Shown here: piece after piece, positions 1 through 13,257 of the stretch
Layout: each line of letters opens with the position of its first letter
Numbering within the stretch: the stretch's first letter is position 1
Assembly: GCA_009792885.1 (NCBI GenBank)
Contig: WMCF01000012.1
Location: 15,971,026-16,035,025, forward strand
Reading direction: 5' to 3'
Length of the DNA: 64,000 nt
Source of the DNA: Eremophila alpestris peregrina
Taxonomy: Eukaryota; Chordata; Aves; Passeriformes; Alaudidae
Notes under the pieces: model-generated
What the model was told of the DNA's origin: nothing
The model's input: only the letters and a program-made list of their open reading frames with translations
Databases searched by the model: none
Translations under genes and position numbers: made by a program

Positions 1-124
1 TGCTGTGGCTGAGAATGCCACACCTCTGTTCTTTTGTTCAGGGCAGATGGTCAGGGAGGAAGATGTTTGGGGTTTGTCTAGCCAAGGCTGTTGCATGCTT
101 CAACTTCTTTTTTCTTTACTTCAG

Positions 125-3100
125 CATATTTTCCAGCTGGAGCAGGCTGCTTATAAGGAAGAAGGACTGCCTTGGGAGACCATCACATTCAACAATAATG
201 AACCTATTCTGGTGAGTAGGAGGACTGACAGAATGTAATTGTTCTGTCCAGCCAAGAGAAAAGTCTTGTTCTTTCTACCATGGGGAGGAGATGCACCTGG
301 GAAGAACCTCTGCAAAGGGTGGTGAGGATGAGAGGGGATTTACACTGCTTTACATAGGTGTCATGCATCTTCTTTCCTGCAGAATCTGCTCCTGGCCAAG
401 CCCCTTGGGCTGCTGTCTCTTCTGGATGAGCAGAGTGCATTCCCTCAGGTAACTACGAGAGAGGAGGCAGAGAAAATATTCTGGGGGCTAATATATCAGT
501 GAATATCTGGGCTACAGAGAAAGCTCTTGGGTTGGAGTGCAGGATGAACAGAGATGCTCCCATGTGTGATTTCTGAGACAAGACATCCAGAGCAGGGGCA
601 TTGGCGTCGCTGAGAAGAGTCAGGAGAAGGTACTGCAGAAGACTATTGCACAGCCAAGGATACTTCCAGCACTTTGTCTTGATTCCATGTGTCCTCATCA
701 GGCCTCTGTTGCACCTTATGATATCTGCTCTCTTGCAGGCAACTGATAAGACATTTGTGGATAAATTAAACAGCAGCTTTAAGGGGAATTTGCACTTCCA
801 GCCAGCCCGAGGCCGTGTTTTGGGCTTCAGCATCGTTCACTATGCTGGGAAAGTATGTACTGCTTGCAGGAAGAATGTTGTTGTAGTGTATGTTGGAGGG
901 GGTGGAAGTGTTGCCTGATAAATAAGGCTTTGATGTTCAGGAGTGTGTGGTCTGAGGAAGACACTAACAGAAATTATGTGTTCCAATTCTAGGATTGCCT
1001 CCTAGAATTCCCTGAGGTTTATGTAAAAGGTGCAGGAAGAGAAGACCCCTGAGGAAAATGGGGCTACCTCTCATAAGCGTAGGGCATTAGAAGAATCTGC
1101 TATTCTTCTAATAACCATTCTATTAGAACTCTAGTCCTAAAATAGTACTTTATAAATAAAAGTACTGTGTCCACTTTGCAGCACCAAAGGACAGACTGAA
1201 GGCTTTTTCTTTACCTGTTGGGTTCCAGAGCATAGCAGTGGCTATTTTTTTGCAAGCACCTGGGAACACTGTGTAAATAGCAGGGTAATTAAAGTTATTT
1301 ACACATTCACTGGTATCTAAGCAGCTTGAGATTTAGCACTATTGCATGTAACTGTACTGCCACCAGTATTGAAAGCACTGGTCCACATTAATTTGAATTG
1401 ATTGGAGATATTTTTGGAGCAGAAGCAGATATGACAATTCAGGTTATTGTAACTTGCATTTTAGTAATCTAAGCATTGTTGAATAAGTTATTGTTTGAGG
1501 CATTCATTATTGCAAAGATTAGCATTTAACATGTAAAAGGTGGATGTCTCAGTCTTATGTTGCACTCCCATGGTTCTGATGCCTCTGGCACGTGCATGGA
1601 TTTGTTCCTCAGGGTTGGCATCTGAATGGGGTGCATGTGTGTTTAAAGAGTTTGTGTGCAAGCCACAGTTCATTCAGTTTAACACACAATCAGCTCCTGG
1701 CAGACTGTGGAAGTGGCTTTTACAGCCAGCCTGTGAGCGCTGCTGTCCTTGGTGACCTGCTGCCCTTTCCACAGGTACAATATGCTGCCAGGGGCTTTCT
1801 GGAGAAGAACAGAGACACCTTGCCAGCCAATATCCGTGGGCTCTTCATCAACAGTGTCACCCCCTTGCTCAGTGTGCTGTTCACAGGCAAGTCCCTCTGC
1901 ACATCCATCATGAGCCAAGGCCCACCTTGGCAGGAGTTAAGTGTGGGCATGAGGCTCGTGTGTTTCACGGAGTGTATTTCACAGCTGGCAGTGCCAGGGG
2001 GACTCTGGGAATGCTGCAGCCTGGAATGGGGCTGCTGGCATGTACAGAGCTGTCAGAGCTGTTTATACCCTGCCATGGAAAGCAAGGCAGGTTGTATCCT
2101 TTTCCAGAGAATTCCACTGCTCAAATGGATTAAATTAATTAAATCCACTTCCCATCTTCTCCAAGGCCAGTGCAGGACTGTCTCCACTGGCCCTTTCTAT
2201 ACACACTGTTCTTGTCTAGAAATGAAGCTGGTCAAGGTCACAGGTTCTAAAAATGGAGCTTTAAAACTTGTTAAAAAACTGTCAGGTCATGCATTATTTT
2301 TCTCCTACCACTACGCTCGCTTTTCCCAGTTATCAATAGGCCTTCAGATTCTCCAAGGCTTCTAATTAAATTAAAAATTTAGAGAAAGGTTAGGTGGATG
2401 CTTCCTTGGAAATTGGCTGGTTGAACACAGTGCTTCTGGTATAGAAATTTTTTTGGTCCCATTTAGTCCATGCCACTTTCTGGGTTTTACAAGGAACTGA
2501 TGAATTTCATTTCTATTCTCCCTGTTCTATTCTCCCCTTTCCTGCTCAGGACTATCTTTCTTCACTACCATTTCTGCACTTTTACTGAAGCTACTTAGCC
2601 TAGTCCCAACTCTTTGAAAGTTCATAAACATCAGCCATAACCTGTTCTCAGGTTGGTTGTCCAGTCTGGGCAATGGCTTTTGGTGCTGAACAAAGGGTTT
2701 GGTCCAGGTGACCTCCAGAGGACACTGCCAGACTTATTCTGTGATTTTATGATTCACAGGGAGCCATTGTATCAAGGGGGCACAAGACTCTTACTAGATA
2801 CTTTAGTAAATTAAACTTCTCTCATTTTCTCATTCTGTCACTGAATTAGTTATAAGCTATCTGACTTTAAATAACCTCCTGAGTGCTGTAGGTGAACTCC
2901 CCATTTGCTGCCATTTTTTTCTGCACTGTTAGATGCCCATTGATAATAATTCTGTTCAAAGTCATTAGGTTTATTTAAGAACCTGATTGTCATGTCTTCT
3001 CAGTGGCAGAAGCTAGTATTGCCTGCCACATATGTGTGCTTCACACATTTGCATTTTCTTCTTCCTTTTTTTAGCTCTTTCCCTGTAGTTCCACATGGTG

Positions 3101-6100
3101 AAACCTAACACCCTGTGATTCAGTATTTGTAAGGGGGTTTGTGCCTTAAATGAGGTTTGAATGTTTAGCCCTAGTGGATTGTAAGCAAATCAACTGATTG
3201 TTTCCTGTTCTTCCAGCCACTATCTCCAGGACAGGGACCCTGATGCCTCACGTGAAAGCCAAGGTATTTCACTTCAGGTCCACATTACAATTGATAAATG
3301 TTACCTGATAATTATTATTTGAGAAACTGGCTGAAAAAGGGCAGGCAGAAGCTGGTTTAAAATAAGAGCAGACAGCAATCAGCTTGCAACAATTTCTCCT
3401 TTGTTTTTTACTGTATTTTGTGCTTGCTTCTGCCATTTATATGTTTAGCTTGTCTTTTCTCCCATTAAATCCATTCTCCCTCATTTTTTGCCATCTGCCT
3501 TCCAGCAGTGCTCCTTGGCTGCGAGTCAAGCAGTTCTTCTGGGGCTGATCCTTTGTTTTGGTCTGGTTTCAGGTCGTACCAGGAGCAGATGACAAATTCA
3601 ACAGCACACGGAAACAGTCTGCTGGAGCCCAGTTCCGGGTAGGTACTGCTGCCCTGAGGTGCCCGTGAGATGAAAGCAGTGATAATTGTATCCCTGCAAA
3701 TATCACTGCACAGCTTCCAGAGTGCTAAGCATGGTTAAAGCAGACATTATGTAGACAGGGTTTTTCCTGATTGCTGAGCAGGGCTGATCACAGTGGGACG
3801 GGCCCGGTTGTTGCCAGAACCCAGGAAGTTGCTGAGGGGTGAGAAAACAGTTCTTGCTGCAGGACATTGCACATCTGGCAGTGCTTTGGTTTGATGGACT
3901 GCTGATGTTCCTCTGCCCTTGCCAGCATTCCCTGATGGTGCTCATGGAGAGGATGTATTCTGCCGACCCGCACTTTGTGCGCTGCATAAAGCCCAACAGC
4001 CAGAAGGAGCCAGGTGTGCTGGACAACCAGGTGGTGCTGCTGCAGGTGAGCAAAAACAATGTCCTTTACAGGGGCTTCTGCCATCTCAGTGGGAGGGCAG
4101 ATTCCACCAAAAGGCTGTGGAAGGTGACTCACTTGAGTCTCCCCTTGCAAGAGGAAGAGTGGCCACACTTTATATATGTGTAAAGATTCTGAGTACTTGG
4201 TTGTTTTTATGACTCAGACTGCTAGGTCCAGATTTTGCAATCTTAGATATCTCTCATTTGTTTTTCATGAATGCAGTGAGATCTGCTTGTCAGGCGCTAG
4301 GATTCATCTTTGCATCTCCCCCTGGATGAGACGGGTACAGACAGAATTCTGGAAAAATTCCTTCCCAGAGGAGACTGTTCTCACCCCTCAGCCAGGGCAA
4401 CTCTGAATAGAAACCAAGAGGGGATTGCTTTGATGGGATCTGAAATGCACTGATATGATTGTATTTGGACATTCTGTCAAGTCTGAGGTCTAGATGCTTT
4501 AAAGAATACTGAAAATGATTGGAAGAGTTGAGAAAGCTCAGCGGCCTCTTTAATGTGTATAAGAAAGGATAGGATTAAGAGGAAGTTCATCCATGCCTCA
4601 GAGTACTTCTGTGTCCAGATTTGGAAATATGAAGCTGTCCTCTAAGGGACAGGCAAAGCAGTACCCATGGCTGGAAGGCGAAGTTATTTCTGTCATTGAT
4701 TTTTAGGGTTTCCAGCTTCCAACTTCAGAGTTACAGGATGAGGTAAATTCAGTTCTTAACCAAGGAAGCATTTTCAGAAAAAAACATGTTCATTTTGGAG
4801 AAGTTTAGGGCTGAATGAAGTAATTTCTGTCTGCAGATGGGCAAACCATTGTCCTAATGACCTGTTTCTTTTTGTTTCTCTGACCCTCTTTGTGGTGCTG
4901 CTTCAGCTCCGGTACAATGGGCTGCTGGAGACAATCCGTATCCGAAGAGATGGTTTCTCCTGGAGACCCTCCTTTGAGGAATTTGCTGAAAGGTCTTTTT
5001 AAACCTCTGAATATTCCTTGGCAGATATTATTTGGGAAATGACCCTGATAACCAGATAAGGGCAAGGAGTAAAAGAATCTCTTCAAAGTTCATGTGGTCA
5101 GATGTCATGGGGTTATTTGCTGTGGGAGGCTGAGTGAGAAAGATAGTGATTTGTTGTTGTTTGCTGTCAGGGTGATAGGGATCAGCTCAGCCCATCAAGG
5201 ACGTGGCTTTTATGTGTTCATATTGGTTTGTTTTCCACAGATATGGAATTCTTCTGGTTAAACCTGGTGTTCCCCTCACAAAAGAAAGGTAGGAACACTA
5301 ACTTTCTTGTGTGCAATCTGGTTTGTTTCTCAGAGCCTTTGAGTAGCATAGTAAAAGGGACAGGCAAAAAGAGAATAGGATTTTGTGGCGATGGGGAGCA
5401 CGGATCCCAGGCAAGAACATCTAATGTTTAAAGAGCATTTAGTACCATGATGAATTAAATATTTCTTGAATTGTTATGTAGCAATTAAATTCAATTATTG
5501 TAAAGCCTTGTTGTGCTGTGAAATGGAAACTGACCCATGTATTTAATTTAGGGAATGACAATAGTGATCAAGGGTGTCCACAGAACTCAGCGTGTCACGC
5601 ACTCAAGTACTGCTGTCAGGTGCCTCTCCAGGCTTTTTCCTGATGGCCGCATGGGAGGAGAAGACAAAGACAATGCTGAACAAGCAGCCTGCACTGAATG
5701 TCTCCCAGGCTAGAGAAGACGTTTCTAAACCAAGAGTTTGGTCTCTGTGCACGCAGAATATACCATCAGCACTTTTAGAACCTGACTGTTACACACATAA
5801 ACATCCTTCCTCTGCAGAGGGACAGGGTTTTACTCTGCCAGCATTTTCCTTCCTACATCTAGGACAGCAGCTCCCCACCTCCTCCTCTCCACTTTCCCAG
5901 CCTGTCCTTCCTGCCAGTGTCAACTGTGATTGATAGTGAGAATGAATCATGTAAAGAAGCCAGCTGAGGGGTTTTTTTTCAGTCATTTAAAAAAAGGATT
6001 TGAATGATCTCCTGGAACAATTCTCTCCTGGCAGTAGCTCCTCTTGCCTTCACAGTGCTTCCTTGAATTTCCTGATGCTTCTGAATAGTAAGAATTTCAA

Positions 6101-9100
6101 ACCCGAGTGAGGTCACAAGAGAGTGTCATAGATGGAGGAGAGATTGTTGTAAACAGGCAGTGTGGTATGTTTGGAGACACAAAAATAATGAGATGCATTT
6201 CAGAAAAAAAATCCTGTGGCTATGGATTGTGGAAGTTGGCCGAGATAGAAGGAAAAACACTTCTGCTTTCCTGTGTGAGATATTAGCAAAAAGTGCCACT
6301 ATGATTTCACAGCCTGGATTAGCAGGAGAGGGAGGAAGCTGTCTGTATTGTAGCTAGAGCTGCTTTCAGTTCCAAGTGTCAGGGAATCTTTCCGAGTGAC
6401 CCAAATTTTATCACTGAAGTCTGCAAAATGAAACTGGAATTGAAAAACAGACTTTCTCCCGGAAGTCTTGCTGTGCTGACCTTGCAACTTGTGTCCTCCA
6501 AAGAGCTTGGAAACAAAATGAGGAAAAACACTTCTGAGAGTAAATTAGGCTCTGCAGAATTGCCTTCCAGGGAGTTGAAGTAAATCTGCCTCTGGGAGCC
6601 CCTGTGTGGATGTTCTTCCCAAATGTGATTCTAGCTGTATCTTGAAGTGCTCTATGGACTGACAGCCAGTTTACTGACTTTTGGGAGTTGCTGAGGCACT
6701 TTATGCCCCTTTAGGCAACTAAAAAAATTGGTGTTTGCTTTGGGCAGAGAATTATTTATTTCACTTTTTTTGTCTTTTTCAGCTGCTTGGAGATACTGCA
6801 AAGTACAGAGCTGAAAGGCTGGATTTGTGGGTAGGTGCAGATCGCTGCTGTTGGGAATGGGAAGCCAAGGATTTTACACATTTAAGCTGTCACCTGGTTC
6901 TCTTCAAGGAGAATTCTGTGGTTGTAGGAATGGGCTCTTCAAAGGATGATGGATAAAAGTTCAGACAGTGTTTCTCACTACATCTTTCTCTTCCACCTTC
7001 ACAGAAAGTCACGACTTTTCTTTAAATATTGGCATCAGGAACAGTTGGCAAAGTGTGTGGAGCGACTGGAAAGAGCGGCAGTTATCATACAGAAAGGTGA
7101 GCACTGGGACAGGAGCTGATCTCAGAATAGGAGAAGGAAACCTTTTCTGCAGTCCCTGCTCCACCTTTGCAGAGGACAGAAGGGTAGGGCAGGTGCCATT
7201 TCTGTGTCAAGGCCCTGTGAAGTCAAAGTGCTTATTGCAAATGCCCACATTCCCAGTGCTCATCCTGAACTGGGGAGACCCCTCAATGTCAGCCTTGGAA
7301 AGGGAAAATGTGTGCAGGAGAGCTGGGCTGAGCAGGGCATGCACATGATTTGGCTGTGTCCTGAGGTCTGGCTCACTGTCCTCTGGAGTAAGCGTTTTTT
7401 GTGAGTTGTGTTGGAATGGGGAGAGGGAAATGAGTGAAGCAGATCTCATTGCTGCTTTCAGAGACAGGCAAAAGGGGGTGAAATTTTGGTCTGGTTTGGT
7501 TTTTTTCTTTTCTTTCCACATAGCATCTGCTCTAGTGGTCTGCCTTCAGAGTGGCTATGGGCAGATTGGTATTTCCCCTTGCACAGGCTACATGAGGACT
7601 TGCAGCCAGGAGGAGGAGGAGGCTGCTGTCACCCTGCTTGGCTCCCCTCTGTTGCACTTCTCTTCTGTATGGGTTGTTGTACTGCTGGAGCATCTGAGCA
7701 ACTTCCAACTGTGCACCACACAGTGTGACAAACATCAGACAGTCACAAGCTGTGCACTGTTGTCATCCATGGGGAAGATGTGTGGGTAGTGGGAAATGAG
7801 AGGGTGCAGCTTTCATTTCGTGTGTTTTAATAACTGGTGGAGTAGGTGGGATCACACGATGTCTGTAATGTTCCTAGTGAGCCCTGTGATGGCTGCTTAT
7901 GAGAAAGGTTTTCCTGTGCACTGGCATCAAGGAAATTCTGTCTCCTTCATGGTGTCTAGGAGGATAGAGAAATGGATGGTTAACAGACCCTTCTGTGAGG
8001 CTCTCTTTTTTAGGTATTCAGTGCCCCGGCATTAGAGATGAGAGCAGAGATCTCTATATAATTTGATTTCTATAAATCTGTGATGTAGCAGCTTAGAGAG
8101 TAGAAGACAATTCTCACAGGGTTTTGGCTGCCTGCTCACAGTAGAGTTTCCATTGCTCTTTATTAACATGATCAACAGGTATTGAGGGCTTTGCACTAGA
8201 TGAAGGACTATCACCCAGTGTTCTTCCCTGAGAGAATTACAAAGGCATGAACAGCATTCTTTTTCTAACCACTGTTTTTTTCTGAACAGTTTTTAGGGGA
8301 TTCAGATGCAAGAAGAGTTTCCTAAAACTGTTGGCTGAGCTGAGAGCTCAAGCACAGAGGCTACAGGAGGAGGCAGAGAGAGAAAGAACCCGGCAGCTGG
8401 CCCTGGCAGCAGAGGCCCAGGGTGAGCTGTTCCCAATGGCACTGACCCAATGTGTGTCCCCTGGTGTGGTGATCACCTGGAAGTCCTGTAAGCTCCAGGT
8501 CCTGATGGCCTGCCCTGGGACAGGAACTCCACCAGTGTGGGGGTAGGGAGCTGATGATGTTTCTGCTCTTTGGAAATGTGGCTTTGTCTGTGGGGACCAG
8601 AAGCAGCATGTTAAAGGCCATTTGCCTGGCTGTGCTGGAAGGAGGGCCAGACTGTGGTTTTACAACATAATCCATGCAGCAGAGCCTATCCCAGTCCTAG
8701 GCCTGTAGAGGATGGATCTCACGGATCTGGGATGGCAGATTTCACCTATTTACTTCTTCTTGTTGCAGAAAGAAACTCCCTTCCAGTCCCTATGCCACGA
8801 AAGAGGCGCCCTCAGTCTAGTCCTCATGCTTCTGACCAGTCACAGCGGCCACCAGTGCCACGGCCACGCAGCAAACTGACAGAGGTACCAACACTGGCTC
8901 TGCTGGAGGCCCCTTAGCCTCATGTGCTGGGTCCCTGCTCCATCCACCTTCTGCATGCACATGTTCTCTTGCATGTGCTCACAAGAAAATGTTGTTATTC
9001 TTGTTGTGAGAAGTGTGAGTCCTGTCCTGCTGTGGTTAGATAACAAGCATGGTCAGGACCGCTGAGGAACTGAAAGCAGATTTTAGTAGTTGGTGATTTA

Positions 9101-12100
9101 TCTTCTCTTAAGGGACTCAGGAATGGGGTAACCTGCCAAAGTGATCTCTTCAAATGTCCCCTGCCTTTGACTTTGCTTTTGTGCTGACTTTCTCTCTCTT
9201 CTTGCTTTCAGTCCACTCCTTTTGATAACTTCTTGAATCCTTCTGTGCCTTGTCCTGTTCCGGGAACTGAGGAACAGACTGGGGAAGAAGCAAAAATGAG
9301 GAAACTCAAGAGAGGAGCAACTCTCCGCTGGTTCAAGGAGACACAGGCCCAGAAGGTGATGCAGGATGATGGGGCCTTCCCAAGCTGGCTGCATGGAATG
9401 ATCAGTCGGAGGTGAGTACTCTGGACAAAGCGACCACAGGCAGAAGCCAATGTGTCCTTAGGACTGTGTAGGTTGGATTGGCCAGGCTTTGCTTAAGGAA
9501 CGGGAGTGACCTGCTTAGCTCTTCCCTTTCAATCTCTGAGTGTCAAACCCTTAGGGGAAAGCTTGGGAGTCCCTGTCACAGACTGTAAATGCTGAAACTT
9601 TAGGTAGGTCTATGGAAAGACAATGGAATCTCATAGTACGTAAGTGCACTGTGGGTCCCTAAACACAGATCCTGGTAGGAATGGGAGGTTTGTAAAGTAA
9701 TCAGAGAGGAAATACACACATGCACTTTCCCTGTTCTGGACCATTTGCAGAGTGGTGAAGGTGAACTTTTGGGTTGATTCCCTATGACTGTTTTTCATAT
9801 TTCAATGTAGATCAGGAGGAGACCCCAGTTTACAGCAGAAGAATATAGAATTCAGCTTACTTTTATTTTAAAAAGCATTAAGAGGAGCTTTAGTGAGTAC
9901 TCAATGGCAAAACTCCACCAAAGCCCCCGCTACAGGAAAAGGAAGGGTTTTTGTTTATACCTCTGTCTGTCTAAGGAGGGTGCAGCATGGGTGGCATTTG
10001 CTGCTGCTTAGTCTGGGAGAGACATCCACTAAGCCCTTCTTTCTTATGGGTTGTTTACAAGACTTAGTTTAAATGCTTGAAGTTTTTCTACCAGGTCTGC
10101 CTCACACTTCACTCTCTTGGCTGAGTCAAGCACTGCTTTCTGAGTCAAGCAGTGGCATAATCAGAGAAGTGCTGATTATGCCGGTGATCAGACAGGAGCA
10201 GGATGGCAGTATAGTCTCACCTGTATGCAAATTGATCTGTGGTGCTTCACACTTGTTAACTGCCAATATCCTGTAGTTGGTGGGATTTCTGTGTCAAGGT
10301 TGCTGCCATCTGCACACTCTCATCATCTTGCTCCTAACATTTTTTTTCTGTTCAAACTGCAATTCTCCTTCAGTCTTATTAGATCCATGTTCTTGGATTT
10401 TTTCGGGCTGTCAGTGCGAACATTTACTCAGAGACATTACAAACCACATAAGCTTGTTAAAGGACACTACAGTAGTTCACAGCCCCCTGGTAGCTGCATT
10501 TCTTTTTAATTTTTTAAAGATAGTTATTGAAGCTCTAACCTGCAATAATGCTTTTGTCCACAGATGAAAGAATGTAGGAGAGGAATTAGTGTCTGGAAGA
10601 CAAAATTGTCTAAATTCAAGTACAGACTAGCCATGAGCACTGCACAATGAAAGACGTGGCAGATCCTTCCCAAAGGCACTGGTTCTTAAACAGAGACTTA
10701 AGTTTTCACACAGCAACGTAAGCTCAGCTTCATGAAATGGAGCGGCCAGAACAGCCCCAAATTGCAGTGGTGATTTGCAGTCCTTTAGCCTTGAGCAAGG
10801 CACATGACAAGCACAAAGCACAGCTTTGTCTGTTGGGCAGAGAAGGGGAAGACCTCCTTCCAGCAGGAAGTTTAGAAAGCTAGAGTGGTGTAATCCAAGT
10901 TGGTGTTTTTCCAAGGTGCTGGGCTTAGCCAGTACCCCACAGCATCCCAATTTCTTCATCCCTGGACCATAGGAAGTGCACACATGCACAGATTCCTCAT
11001 CTCAGTGATGCTTTTGACATGCTTGGTGCTGGAAGGCAGCTGTTGCTGTTGCACAATCAGACTGCTGGAGCACGTTTGGAGGAGCCCCACTTGAAGAAGC
11101 TTTGGCTGAGAGTATTGTGCTTCCTCTGCCTGTTAGTGCATCCTGCACCACCAAGCCAGGAACACCTGGGGCAGATGCTGGGCTCCCTGGGGTAGCACAT
11201 AAGATAGGATGCAAATCCCTGCTGTGTGGCAAGGCAGCTGCTGACTCTCTGCTGAAATACTCTTTCCTGATTCCAGGGAAGCCGAAAACTTGCTGATTGA
11301 CAAGCCTTTGGGTTGCTTCCTTGTTCGGATCAGCCAGAGCCGACCTGGCTACATCTTGACATACCGGTAGGTAATGGGCAGAGGGGACTCACAGGAGGCA
11401 TTACTGCTCTCTACAACTCAGGCAGGAGGTTGTAGCTAGGTAGGGGTCAGCCTTTTCTTCCAGGCAACTGGCAGCAGGACAAGAAGACACATCCTCAAGC
11501 TATGACAGGGTAGGTTCAGGCTGAATGTCAGGAGGAATTTCCTCACAGAAAGGGATGTCAGGCTGCCCAAGGCATTGGTGGAGTCACCATCCCTGGAGGT
11601 ATTTAAAAGATGTGTAGATGTGGCACTAGGGGACGTGGTTTAATGGTGGGCTTGGCAGTGGTGTATTAAGGGTTGGACTTGAAAATCTTAAAGGCTTTTC
11701 CGTCCTAAATGATTCTATGAAACTTAGCACTGCATGAAATTCTGTGATCCTGGAATTCTTCAGACATGGAATGCTAGAATTCTGTGATTCTATAAAACTG
11801 TTTGACTGGAGGAGATCACCTGCTCCACAGAGGAGTCCAGTGAGGATCATGTTCAGCCTCTTCTGTAGTGGGTGCCTCAGAGAGTTTGTAGTAGCAGATG
11901 GGATAAAAAAAAAATAGACCTATTTTGAGTGAGATGCTGTGGCTCCAAGGAGAGCCAAGAGGTCCTGCTTAGGTTGTACTCTGTGGCTGAGAGGGCAAGC
12001 CAGGTTGGAAGGAGATTGCAGCACCTATGAGCACATGTTAGTGGACAGCACATCTCCTGCCTCTGTGTGGCACTTGTTACTGAGGAATCCTGATCACAGC

Positions 12101-13257
12101 TGGCCTCTGGAGGCCACGGGTGCAGGAAGCAGGAGCCAGGTCCTGGCACGCTGAGGCCCCATGTCCATCTTTCTGGCCATGCCTGTCCCCAGGGGCGAGG
12201 GCCGCTGCAGGCACTACATGATCCAGATGCAGCCCAACGCGCGCTACGTCATCCTGGGGGAGCACCGGGCCCACGCCTCGCTCACCGAGCTGGTGAGGCA
12301 CCACCAGAGCGTGGGCATCCAGCCCTTCATGGAGACACTGACTGTTCCCTGTGGGCAGGTGGGTACCCAGGGTCTTCAGTGGGAACAGAGGGTGGGTCGT
12401 GCACTGTGCCTTGAGTGAGTGGTTAGAGACTCTGCAGCAGTGACTTTTGTGTTCCTGTTGAGGGGCATCCTACTCTGGCCAAGCAGCCTGGCTGCTTCTG
12501 CATGCACTGGGAAATGCTGCTAGCTGGGGAGTCCTGGGATGGAGGAGAGGCCAGTGGAAATACCTGGGAAATACTGGTGTATTTATATCTATATATATAT
12601 CGATTGGATATACCAGTGGACATGGCTGGGTATTTCTCTTTATTGTGCTGTTCAAGTGTGTGTGAAGGGTCTGTAAACCACTGCTGAATCCACTCCTGTT
12701 TTCTCCAGAAAAGTAGTGAGAGCTTGAATTACGAAAATCTGGAGAGTCTCACACTAAGTTCACCAGCAGACAAGGGGGAGACGCCTCCAGAGAAGCAGTC
12801 CTGCCCCTCCATGCCTCCCAGCAGCAAACCTGCTCTGCAGTGGTTCAGGAGGACCAAGAATTCCCAAAACGAGCAGACCTCAGAGAAGAGTAGAACAAAG
12901 CCTAGCGCTGGAGAGAGCAGCCAAGGAGCCTTCCCTCGCCTCCGCTCTTCCATACGCCTGGCAATGCAGGAAATCCAACAGGTGAGCTGGGGCATATCCT
13001 CTGCCAAGCCACAGCCCCTCTGGGACACGTGGAATTTCCCTGCCCAGAGGCAGGAGAGAGGAGGGTTCCACAGCTAGCACTTAGTGTCTGAACTCGTGGG
13101 TCACAGGTTTTATTTGGTGGTCTTGGGGTCAAGACTGTATTCCTTGGAATATTCCTTGCCAGCCTGTGCTCCCCTGCCAATGCTGTTTCTCTGCTTCTCA
13201 CCACAGTTCACTTCCACTCCCGTGAGCATGTCCAAAGAGAGGAGCTCACTGCACTGA
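125..13257 (+). CDS. Unconventional myosin with C-terminal SH2 domain (5' part outside window)
   Basis: Eighteen coding exons: 125-211, 383-448, 739-852, 1775-1886, 3217-3263, 3573-3638, 3926-4045, 4907-4992, 5241-5288, 6783-6830, 7005-7096, 8290-8421, 8769-8884, 9212-9411, 11277-11366, 12193-12358, 12709-12981, 13207-13257. All phases match and the 1914 nt give 637 residues plus TGA. The motor part shows the relay helix (HIFQLEQ), SRTGTLMPH, the actin-binding RCIKPN, the SH1 helix (LLETIRIRR), the converter and then one IQ motif (IQKVFRGFRCKKSF). A short Glu/Arg coil, a Pro/Arg linker, an SH2 domain and a Ser-rich tail follow. The ATP-binding front half lies before position 1. By family knowledge it should be an actin-based ATPase; recruitment to phosphotyrosine is inferred from the SH2 domain. 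The SH2 part resembles SH2D2A/HSH2D/SH2D7. I cannot assign a myosin class, and I know of no human myosin with this layout. No promoter or poly(A) site was seen between the motor and SH2 exons, so two genes are less likely. Confidence 0.88.
2690..2757 (+). mobile_element. CR1 LINE 3'-end fragment
   Basis: A short stretch reading 'ttggtccaggtgacctcc' and ending in a ttctgtgattttatgattc tail matches the usual 3' end of avian CR1. It lies within the long GC-AG intron of the myosin gene. Confidence 0.6.
8769..8884 (+). other. Proline/arginine-rich linker exon of the myosin-SH2 gene
   Basis: This exon joins the IQ/coil part to the SH2 part. It is rich in Pro, Arg and Ser, with PVPMPRKRRP and PPVPRPRSK. 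These are PxxP stretches flanked by basic residues, of the kind that bind SH3 domains; binding here is inferred. Phase is 1 in and 0 out. Confidence 0.8.
9212..12358 (+). other. SH2 domain exons of the myosin-SH2 gene
   Basis: Three exons (9212-9411, 11277-11366, 12193-12358) encode the SH2 domain. It begins with the family signature WFKETQ, then SWLHGMISRREAENLL, where the second Arg of SRR is the expected phosphate-contacting alphaA arginine. The invariant phosphotyrosine-binding Arg of FLVRIS is codon 11326-11328. CRHYMI carries the usual betaD residues, and the domain closes with a PCGQ-like end typical of the SH2D2A/HSH2D/SH2D7 adapters. All key binding residues are present, so the domain should bind phosphotyrosine. 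An intron splits the domain right after the SRR motif (phase 2) and another after LTYR (phase 2). Confidence 0.92.
11500..11725 (+). mobile_element. CR1 LINE 3' fragment
   Basis: It contains the CR1 hallmark order: 'aggaatttcctcac', 'ggtggagtcaccatccctgg', a 'ggttggacttg' segment and a final 'gattctatga' tail. Inserted in the intron between the second and third SH2 exons. Confidence 0.85.

Noticed and set aside
1592..2365. 257-codon + strand open frame
   Set aside because: It runs through the intron on both sides of the real myosin exon 1775-1886 without any protein signature; chance open frame.
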